Shown here: positions 6,290 through 12,769 of the stretch, in pieces
How positions within the stretch are numbered: position 1 is the first letter of the stretch
Layout of the letters: the number at the start of each line of letters is the position of its first letter
Assembly: GCA_030765325.1 (NCBI GenBank)
Contig: JAVCCT010000179.1
Coordinates: 1 to 12,769 of the forward strand
DNA from: Candidatus Stygibacter frigidus
GTDB lineage: Bacteria; Cloacimonadota; Cloacimonadia; Cloacimonadales; TCS61
Reading direction: 5' to 3'
Length of the DNA: 12,769 bases
Translations under genes and position numbers: made by a program
Notes under the pieces: model-generated
Told to the model about the DNA's origin: nothing
The model's database searches: none
Seen by the model: only the letters and a program-made list of their open reading frames with translations

Positions 6290-7655
6290 TAATTTTGAGC
6301 TATTTAAAGCAAAGATGCAGGCAGAAGAATTAGAACCGATAGTTATAAATTCCTTTAAATATCTCTATAATAAACTGGCAGCAGGAGAAAGCGGTAACTT
6401 AAGCAGAACTGAGATCGACCAGCCGGCAGATGACAGATTGATAATGTATAAAGACCTGCCAGATGGGGAAAAGGCTCCTCTTGATAAATTGGCTGTTATC
6501 AAATTAAATGGCGGGTTAGGCACCACAATGGGGCTGGATAAAGCGAAATCTCTATTGAAAGTAAAAGATGAATATACCTTTCTGGATATTATTGCCTTGC
6601 AAATGATCCGATTGCGTGAATTAAAGCACATCACAGTCCCGCTGTTATTTATGAATAGCTTCAATACCAGCGATGACACTCTATCTTATCTGGCAAAATA
6701 TAATGAGCTTAAAACCAATGGTTTGCCTTTGGATTTTTTGCAGAATAAATTCCCTAAAGTGATCAAAGATAGCTTATATCCACTGGAGATGGCTGATGAT
6801 AGATTGAATTGGAACCCACCGGGACATGGTGAGATATATATGGTGATGAAGAAAACAGGAGTGCTCGATCTTTTGCTTGAGAAGGGGTATAAATATATCT
6901 TTATCTCCAATTCTGATAATCTGGGAGCAGTTGCTGATGGCAGAATCCTGCAATATATGGCAGAAGAAGATATTCCGTTTATTATGGAGGTGTGCCACCG
7001 CACAGAAATGGATAAAAAAGGGGGGCATCTGGCGCAGGATAAGAACGGTAAATTGATCTTAAGAGAATCAGCCCAATGTCCCGAAGAAGAGATCAATGAA
7101 TTTCAGAACATTGATTTTTATAAATATTTCAATACAAATAATCTATGGGTCAACCTGCCGGCTTTGGAACAGAAATTATGTGATAATGAGAATTTCTTGC
7201 AGCTTACCCCAATTATGAATCAGAAGAAAGTTGATGGTACTCCAGTGATTCAACTGGAAACTGCCATGGGATCAGCAATTAATGTATTTGAAGAAAGCAG
7301 GGCAGTAGTTGTGGAAAGAGAGCGTTTTGTTCCGGTGAAAAAAACCAATGAATTTCTTGCTGTACGCTCAAATGCTTATGTGATTGATGATAGCTGGCAG
7401 ATAAAATTGAAAAAAGGCAGAACAGATGCCCCTCAGATCCAGCTTGATGAGAGATATTATAAAACCGTGAATGATTTTGATGAAAGAATGAATAATAACT
7501 ATCCATCTTTGGAAAATTGTGAAGCGTTATCTATCAAGGGAGATGTACACTTTGGGAAGAATGTGGTGATCAAAGGTATAGTGAAAGTAACCGCTTCTCA
7601 ACCTTCTGTACTGGAAAACATGGAATTGAGTGATGAAAATTTAAAATTGGATTAA
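6282..7655 (+). CDS. Eukaryote-type UTP-sugar-1-phosphate uridylyltransferase (UDPGP family)
   Basis: UDPGP-family enzyme of 457 residues, making UDP-glucose (or a related UDP-sugar) from UTP and sugar 1-phosphate in the cytoplasm. Seen: KLNGGLGTTMG (74-84), FMNSFNTSDDT (123-133), PPGHGEIY (179-186), ISNSDNLGA (208-216), NTNNLWVNLPAL (284-295), QLETAMGSAI (324-333) and RFVPVKKTNEFLAVRS (348-363). These match eukaryotic UGPase rather than the GalU family that most bacteria use. The P-loop reads GLDKAKS instead of the common G-PKS form, a modest substitution. Alternatives within the superfamily are UDP-N-acetylhexosamine and UDP-sugar pyrophosphorylases; the NGGLGTTMG loop and VPVKKT favour UGPase. 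AGAGGA at 6271-6276 is the ribosome site, inside the end of the glycosyltransferase gene. Confidence 0.85.
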   Translation: MTNNFELFKAKMQAEELEPIVINSFKYLYNKLAAGESGNLSRTEIDQPADDRLIMYKDLPDGEKAPLDKLAVIKLNGGLGTTMGLDKAKSLLKVKDEYTFLDIIALQMIRLRELKHITVPLLFMNSFNTSDDTLSYLAKYNELKTNGLPLDFLQNKFPKVIKDSLYPLEMADDRLNWNPPGHGEIYMVMKKTGVLDLLLEKGYKYIFISNSDNLGAVADGRILQYMAEEDIPFIMEVCHRTEMDKKGGHLAQDKNGKLILRESAQCPEEEINEFQNIDFYKYFNTNNLWVNLPALEQKLCDNENFLQLTPIMNQKKVDGTPVIQLETAMGSAINVFEESRAVVVERERFVPVKKTNEFLAVRSNAYVIDDSWQIKLKKGRTDAPQIQLDERYYKTVNDFDERMNNNYPSLENCEALSIKGDVHFGKNVVIKGIVKVTASQPSVLENMELSDENLKLD

Positions 7656-7657
7656 AA

Positions 7658-10033
7658 ATGGGAACTAAACAAAAAATCTTTCTTATTTTTCTGCTTTTAC
7701 TGACCTGCATAGCAAATGCCGTAGATCTTAATATTGCCCTAAAAGAACTTAATGGCACTACCTCAATCAAAGAGCCTGGATTGTATGCTCAGGCTTTTAA
7801 AATCCCAGAAGTACTATTGCCACAGGAATATATAGATCATCCGGAACGTATCCTTGATCAAGCTGATAATAAAAAGAAGATGTATATCTTGAATAAATTA
7901 GCCCGGGATAGCTGGAAAAGATCATTTGACCAGGGTCTTGAATATGGTAATCAAGCGCTGGAAGTAGCGCGAGAAGCGCATCTTGATTTTGGCATAGTGA
8001 TATCATTAATCACTCTGGCAGAAACATATCTTCAAATGGAAGAATATGAAAAAGCCTCAGAAGAATATCTGGAAGCTGAAACAGTGATTCTCAAATTACG
8101 AGATAAAAAAGAACTACCGGAAATCTATGACGGTTTGACAAAAGTTTGGATAGTAGCCAAAGAAGAAGATAAAGCTCTGGAATATGCCAATAAATCATAT
8201 GAATTGCAGAAAATAGAAGATGACGTCAAATCAATATCAGATCAATTGATCAATATCGGTAATGTATATTTTCATTTCTCTAATTATGAAAAAGCTCTTG
8301 ATTATTATTATCAGGCACTTGATATAGAAGATGCAAATCAACTCATCTGGCGGCAGGGCTTAATCCGTCATAACTTATCTATGGCTTATTATAAGCTGGG
8401 AGATTTTGCTGAAGCACAAAAGAATATCAATCTGCTGCTCGAAAATGCTGATCAGGGAAAGAATAAGTGGGAATATGCTGATGGTTTGAGTTTCAGGGGT
8501 TATTTACAGGGTAAGATGGAAAAATATGACCTGGCACTTGAGGATTATTATGCAGCCTTGAGAATATACAGCGAAATCAAAGATTTTTCAAGTCAGGTGG
8601 AAATATCTATCAGTATCGGCAATATACAAATGCTTTCAGGTAAGATCAAGCAGGCTAAAGAGACTTATCTTGAAGCACTGGATATGGCAAACAAATATAA
8701 TCATATAACCGGTCTTGCCGCTTTAGAAAACAATCTGGCAGTAATTGCTGAGATCAATAAGGATTATGATGAGGCAGTTAAGAAAAATATCACTTCATTG
8801 AACCTGGAAAAAAGTGATGAAAATAATATCGGAATAATTACTTCTCTATATAATCTGGGAAACTTGTATTTGACTTTGAGCAATTATGATAATTCAGTTA
8901 AAAGCTTTTTGCAAGGATTGGAATTATCTCAGGGTTTGGGAGAAGATTTTTTAATAAAAGAGATATATTATCGGTTGGCAGAACTTTATGCGCAGACGGG
9001 GGATTATCAAAAAGCTCTGGATTTTCAAATAAAATATTCTGATCTTAATTATAAATTAAACTTTGCTGATCTGCAAACCAGATTTGAAGTAGGAAAGAAA
9101 CGATATGAAGTGGAATTGCTTAAAAAGCAAAATACAATTTTGAACCTTCAAAAATCAAGAATGTGGATGGGGATGATCTCACTGGCAATTTTAGTTTTAT
9201 TAATGATCTGGGTGAATGCATCCAAATCAAAGGTTAATAAAACTTTAAAAACTGAGGTTAATGAGCGTAGCCGCACTGAAAATGAATTGAAAAAGATTAA
9301 ATCTGAACTGGAACAACGAGTATCTCTTAGAACTTCAGAATTAACAAGATTAAATAAGTCACTTCAAAATGAAGTTAGTGATCGCAGGCAGTATCAGGAG
9401 AAACTGGAGCTATCTCTGGAAGAAAAAGATGTGATGATGAAAGAAATCCATCATCGGGTAAAAAACAATATGCAGGTGATCTCCAGCCTTTTGAAGATGC
9501 AGGCAAATTACATAGATGATGAAAAGATTGTTGGGATTTTTGATGATAGTTATCACAGAGTGAAATCGATGTCACTTATCCATGAAAAGCTTTATCGTTC
9601 TGATGATCTGGCACGAATAGATTTTCAGGATTATGTGCAAAGTCTTACATCCCTCCTAATTAATACTTTCACTCCTCCCTGCCAGATTGAGTTTGAATTT
9701 GATCTTAAAGATATTTTGCTGGACGTAAATATCGCTATCCCCTGTGGATTGATCATTAATGAGATAATCACAAATTCACTTAAGTATGCCTTTGCTGATA
9801 GGGAACATGGGAAAGTGACTATCAATATGAATCACGATTTATTCAGTGGATATATACTTAAGATCAAAGATAATGGAATCGGTTTGCCAGAGGGATTTAA
9901 TGTAAATAAAACCAGATCTCTGGGTATGAGGCTTGTATATCTGCTCAGTGAAGATCAATTAGAAGGAAAAGTAGAGATAAACTCTGAAAATGGCACTGAG
10001 TTTATTATCAGCTTTCCAGGGATTTCTACCTGA
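7658..10033 (+). CDS. Periplasmic-TPR sensor histidine kinase (HisKA_2)
   Basis: 791-residue sensor kinase. Signal peptide at 1-21 (basic MGTKQK, hydrophobic core, ANA). Residues about 60-470 are helical TPR-like repeats, clear at YFHFSNYEKALDYYYQAL (204-221), YYKLGDFAEAQ (244-254), YAQTGDYQKAL (444-454) and TLSNYDNSVKSF (406-417). One membrane helix is near 503-521, followed by a coiled coil (about 525-595). KEIHHRVKNNMQVISSLLKMQA (595-616) is the HisKA_2 dimerisation motif, with H598 the likely phospho-histidine. The ATPase domain has NEIITNSLKYAF (701-712), KDNGIG (737-742) and SLGMRLV (754-760). No receiver is present. The TPR array should be periplasmic, probably sensing a protein or peptide. 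Two bases separate it from the previous stop; I see no strong ribosome site. The stop shares one base with the next start. Confidence 0.9.
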   Translation: MGTKQKIFLIFLLLLTCIANAVDLNIALKELNGTTSIKEPGLYAQAFKIPEVLLPQEYIDHPERILDQADNKKKMYILNKLARDSWKRSFDQGLEYGNQALEVAREAHLDFGIVISLITLAETYLQMEEYEKASEEYLEAETVILKLRDKKELPEIYDGLTKVWIVAKEEDKALEYANKSYELQKIEDDVKSISDQLINIGNVYFHFSNYEKALDYYYQALDIEDANQLIWRQGLIRHNLSMAYYKLGDFAEAQKNINLLLENADQGKNKWEYADGLSFRGYLQGKMEKYDLALEDYYAALRIYSEIKDFSSQVEISISIGNIQMLSGKIKQAKETYLEALDMANKYNHITGLAALENNLAVIAEINKDYDEAVKKNITSLNLEKSDENNIGIITSLYNLGNLYLTLSNYDNSVKSFLQGLELSQGLGEDFLIKEIYYRLAELYAQTGDYQKALDFQIKYSDLNYKLNFADLQTRFEVGKKRYEVELLKKQNTILNLQKSRMWMGMISLAILVLLMIWVNASKSKVNKTLKTEVNERSRTENELKKIKSELEQRVSLRTSELTRLNKSLQNEVSDRRQYQEKLELSLEEKDVMMKEIHHRVKNNMQVISSLLKMQANYIDDEKIVGIFDDSYHRVKSMSLIHEKLYRSDDLARIDFQDYVQSLTSLLINTFTPPCQIEFEFDLKDILLDVNIAIPCGLIINEIITNSLKYAFADREHGKVTINMNHDLFSGYILKIKDNGIGLPEGFNVNKTRSLGMRLVYLLSEDQLEGKVEINSENGTEFIISFPGIST

Positions 10034-11268
10034 TGAATATTGTAAAAGTTCTTATTGTAGAAGACGAAAGGATCATTGCCGAAAGTATTAAGCTTTCTAT
10101 AGAAAAATTGAATTATAGCGTTTGCGGAATCCAAGCCTGGGGCGAAAAGGTAACATCTACTATTGAAGAGCTGCAACCGGACCTGATTCTGATGGATATC
10201 AGATTACGGGGTGAAATGTCTGGCGTCCAGGCGGCAGCAATAATCAAGGATAAGTTTGATCTACCAGTAGTTTTTTTGACCTCATATTCTGATGATAAAA
10301 CAATCCAGAACGCAAAGCATACTTATCCTTATGGCTATCTGGTAAAACCTTTTGAAGAGCGTGAACTGTATGCTACTATTGAGATTGCGCTTTTTAAACA
10401 CAGAACTTCACAAGAACTGGAAAAGTACCGTAATCATCTGGAACAACTTGTGGATGAAAGAACTTCAGAATTAAATAAGGTCAATTTTGAACTTGAAAGT
10501 AGAATCAAAGAGGAAGTAGAAAAAAGAAACATGCAACAACAGGTAATCATTCAGCAATCCAAACTGGCTTCTCTGGGTGAACTTGCCGCCGGAATTGCTC
10601 ATGAAATAAATCAGCCTCTTAATATCATTTCATTTACCATGGATAATGTGCTTGCTCATATTAAATCTGATAGTTTAAATAGAGACTATCTGCAGAAAAA
10701 AATGGATAAGGTATTCCAGAACATCTTTCGGATGAAAAATACTATTCAGCATATTCAAACTTTTTCCCGGGAACAAAAAGAAGGGAATTGTAAGGTATTT
10801 GATCTTAATAAACCGGTAACTGACGCCATAAACCTTCTTTATGAACAATATCGCAATCATGGGATTGAGTTAAAATTAGAATTGGACTCTCGCAATTTGC
10901 CTGTTTATGGTAATCCTTTCCGTTTGGAGCAAGTGCTTCTAAATCTGGTTAGTAATGCCCGGGATGCCATTATAGATAGTAATGGTGAAATTATGGTAAC
11001 TACCAGTCTTCATGAAAATAAAATATCTATGACAGTATCAGACAATGGTGAAGGAATTGACCCTGAAATTATTGACCAGGTAATCCATCCCTTCTTTACA
11101 ACCAAGCAACCTGGAGAGGGTACCGGATTGGGACTTTCTATATCTTATGGAATTATAAAAGATCTGGATGGGAATCTGGAAATAAAGAGTATTGTGGGTA
11201 AAGGAACTGAAGCAATAGTAACTTTACCTCTCACGCAATCACAGGAAAAGAAAGATGCTAAACAATAA
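10033..11268 (+). CDS. Receiver-histidine kinase hybrid, no membrane segment
   Basis: 411-residue cytoplasmic protein with the receiver first and kinase second. Receiver 1-120: E10/D11 acidic pocket, D55 phospho-acceptor in LMDIRL, T83 in FLTS, K105 in LVKPF. A coiled coil (about 125-180) contains a DERTSEL segment like that of the upstream kinase. The HisKA dimerisation motif is GELAAGIAHEINQPLN (182-197), with H190 the likely phospho-histidine. ATPase motifs: LNLVSNARDA (303-312), DNGEG (337-341), FFTTK (354-358), GTGLGLS (363-369). No signal peptide or membrane helix. The order suggests it receives phosphate from the upstream TPR kinase, which has no receiver, and passes signal to the NtrC-type regulator next door, whose gene overlaps by 14 bases. 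The relay order is inferred from domains. Confidence 0.9.
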   Translation: MNIVKVLIVEDERIIAESIKLSIEKLNYSVCGIQAWGEKVTSTIEELQPDLILMDIRLRGEMSGVQAAAIIKDKFDLPVVFLTSYSDDKTIQNAKHTYPYGYLVKPFEERELYATIEIALFKHRTSQELEKYRNHLEQLVDERTSELNKVNFELESRIKEEVEKRNMQQQVIIQQSKLASLGELAAGIAHEINQPLNIISFTMDNVLAHIKSDSLNRDYLQKKMDKVFQNIFRMKNTIQHIQTFSREQKEGNCKVFDLNKPVTDAINLLYEQYRNHGIELKLELDSRNLPVYGNPFRLEQVLLNLVSNARDAIIDSNGEIMVTTSLHENKISMTVSDNGEGIDPEIIDQVIHPFFTTKQPGEGTGLGLSISYGIIKDLDGNLEIKSIVGKGTEAIVTLPLTQSQEKKDAKQ

Positions 11269-12646
11269 AATGAACATCCTGATCCTTGACGATGAACCCA
11301 GTTTCAATGAAGAACTGATAGAATTTATTGAAAGCATGGATTTTAAAGCATCAGCAGAAGAACTACCGGAAAATGCTCTCACTTACCTGAAATCAAATCC
11401 TGTAGATATCCTCATATTAGATATCAGACTTCCTCAAATGAGTGGAATTCAAGTCCTCAAGAAGGTAAGAAAAAGTTATCCTGAGCTGGAAGTTATCATG
11501 GTTACTGGGCATGGAGATATGGATACAGTGATTGAAGCAATGCGTCTAGGAGCTTGTGATTTTCTCAAAAAACCTTTCCGCCATGTTGATATCAAGCTGG
11601 CAATTGAGCGAACGCGTAAATTCCTGGAACTTACACGTAAGCTCAAAAAGGTGGAAAGCCAGTATTCATTGCTCAGCCGTGAGCTTAAAAAGCAGGTGGA
11701 ATATGATCTGATTGGCAATAGTGAATCATTACAAAAGGTTTACGAACTGGCAATGACAGCAGCAAGATTTAAGAATTCCAATGTTTTGATCACTGGGGAA
11801 AGCGGAAGTGGAAAAGAGATCATTGCCCGTTTGATTCATTATGCCAGCCCCAGGCAGGCTAATAACTTCTGTCCGGTAAATTGCAGTGCTATTCCTGAAT
11901 CTCTCTTAGAAAGTGAATTCTTCGGGCATAAGAAAGGCTCCTTTACCGGTGCTATCTCAGATCAGAAAGGTTATTTTGAACTGGCAGATCAGGGAACTAT
12001 ATTCCTGGATGAAATTGGAGATATGCCAATTGAATTGCAGGCAAAGCTGCTCAGGGCTATTGAAAGTAAAAAGATCAAAAAGATAGGTGATCAAAAAGAA
12101 TACAGCTATGATTTCAGAATTATTTCTGCCACAAATAGAGACGTAGATGAATTAGTGAAAACCTCTAAATTTCGACTTGATCTGGTGCACAGATTAAATG
12201 CTGTGGAAATTCACATTCCTCCTCTCAGAAAACGAATTTCTGATATTCCTCCTTTAATCGATTATTTTATCAATCAGCTGGCAGGTGATATGAATCTTCC
12301 CAAGCCTGATATCACTCCTTCTGCCATCCACAAGCTGCAGCAGTACAGTTTCCCTGGTAACGTCAGAGAACTCAAAAACCTTATTGAAAGAGCATTTATC
12401 CTAAGCAAAGGGGTGGATCTTCAACCTCAGCATTTTCTGCTGGATAACAAGTCTGATCTACCTGCTCAAGATGATCTGATCTCTGATAAAAGCCTGTTGC
12501 TTGAAGAACATGAGAAACAATTGATCCTGATCGCTCTGGAGAGAACGCAATATAATCATCAGAATGCTGCTGACCTTTTGGGTATTTCACGTCATGCACT
12601 CAGCAGAAGATTAAAAAAATACGAAATTGAAGCCAGTAAATTTTAA
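11255..12646 (+). CDS. NtrC-family sigma-54-dependent response regulator
   Basis: 463-residue activator of sigma-54 promoters. Receiver: DDE at 12-14, D56 in LDIRLP, T84, K106 in KKPF. AAA+ domain about 151-380: Walker A GESGSGKE (181-188), GSFTGA loop (228-233) that contacts sigma-54, Walker B GTIFLDEIGD (247-256), arginine-finger segment FRLDLVHRLN (306-315) with R307 and R313, and GNVRELKN (368-375). Fis-type helix-turn-helix AADLLGISRHALSRRLKKY (438-456) at the C-terminus. The loop reads GSFTGA rather than the commoner GAFTGA, a conservative change seen in some family members. Start ATG 11255 has AGGA at 11243-11246; ATG 11270 would remove five residues and has no visible ribosome site. 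No sigma-54 promoter is evident in the window, so targets are probably elsewhere. Confidence 0.94.
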   Translation: MLNNKMNILILDDEPSFNEELIEFIESMDFKASAEELPENALTYLKSNPVDILILDIRLPQMSGIQVLKKVRKSYPELEVIMVTGHGDMDTVIEAMRLGACDFLKKPFRHVDIKLAIERTRKFLELTRKLKKVESQYSLLSRELKKQVEYDLIGNSESLQKVYELAMTAARFKNSNVLITGESGSGKEIIARLIHYASPRQANNFCPVNCSAIPESLLESEFFGHKKGSFTGAISDQKGYFELADQGTIFLDEIGDMPIELQAKLLRAIESKKIKKIGDQKEYSYDFRIISATNRDVDELVKTSKFRLDLVHRLNAVEIHIPPLRKRISDIPPLIDYFINQLAGDMNLPKPDITPSAIHKLQQYSFPGNVRELKNLIERAFILSKGVDLQPQHFLLDNKSDLPAQDDLISDKSLLLEEHEKQLILIALERTQYNHQNAADLLGISRHALSRRLKKYEIEASKF

Positions 12647-12769
12647 ACAGTAAATAACTGATATTTCCGACTTGCTGTAGATGTATGAAATATATGCAAT
12701 TATCTTTTGGGAGTAAATTTATCTATTTCATAATATCCAATTTTACAACGAGATACGGTATCAAGCAAT
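12647..12769. other. Short region after the operon, no clear gene
   Basis: These 123 bases follow the last stop. TATGAAATA (12684-12692) and TATTTCATA (12724-12732) form a 9-bp inverted repeat with a 31-base spacer, too far apart for a good terminator hairpin. I see no GC-rich stem plus T-run after the regulator gene. On the minus strand a 22-codon frame is open from the window edge to a TAA at 12700-12702 (it ends YEIDKFTPKR), so a convergent gene may end here; a second minus frame is also open, so the support is weak. Confidence 0.25.

Noticed and set aside
12700..12769. Convergent minus-strand gene tail
   Set aside because: Only 22 codons are visible before the window edge and another minus frame is also open, so it cannot be called as a gene.

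Overview
The window is AT-rich bacterial DNA carrying a tightly packed, co-directional plus-strand gene run from about 468 to 12646. Outer-membrane and periplasmic proteins (a beta-barrel candidate and a periplasmic TPR sensor) point to a diderm bacterium. A ferredoxin/geranylgeranyl-reductase pair, a phytol/dolichol-kinase-like membrane enzyme, a eukaryote-type UDP-sugar pyrophosphorylase and TPR histidine kinases together fit the FCB superphylum, for example Cloacimonadota or relatives. This placement is inference from gene content; no marker gene is present.

Layout. Positions 1-467 hold a possible tail of an upstream plus-strand gene, a perfect 12-bp hairpin, and a decayed minus-strand frame that resembles a small membrane protein but has an in-frame TGA and no start. 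A plausible promoter lies just before the operon. Then come an outer-membrane beta-barrel candidate (468-1736), a RecJ-type DHH exonuclease (1733-3298), a 56-residue two-cluster ferredoxin (3314-3484), a geranylgeranyl-reductase-family flavoprotein (3484-4671), a polyprenol/phytol-kinase-like integral membrane protein (4706-5323), a DPM1/GtrB-like glycosyltransferase with two C-terminal membrane helices (5339-6289), and a UDPGP-family pyrophosphorylase (6282-7655). Three signalling genes follow: a periplasmic-TPR HisKA_2 kinase (7658-10033), a receiver-plus-kinase hybrid (10033-11268) and an NtrC-type sigma-54 activator (11255-12646). The last 123 bases hold no clear gene. Neighbouring genes overlap or are separated by at most 34 bases, and I see no internal terminator, so co-transcription is likely.

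How the genes may work together. The five genes at 3314-7655 can be read as one pathway: ferredoxin-fed saturation of an isoprenoid chain, CTP-dependent phosphorylation of the isoprenoid alcohol, UDP-sugar synthesis, and transfer of the sugar to the lipid phosphate. This would be a bacterial counterpart of dolichyl-phosphate-sugar metabolism, or part of archaeal-type lipid synthesis. It is an inference from family membership and adjacency and is the most interesting hypothesis in the window. The three signalling genes look like a self-contained phosphorelay ending in sigma-54-dependent transcription. Their targets are not visible here.
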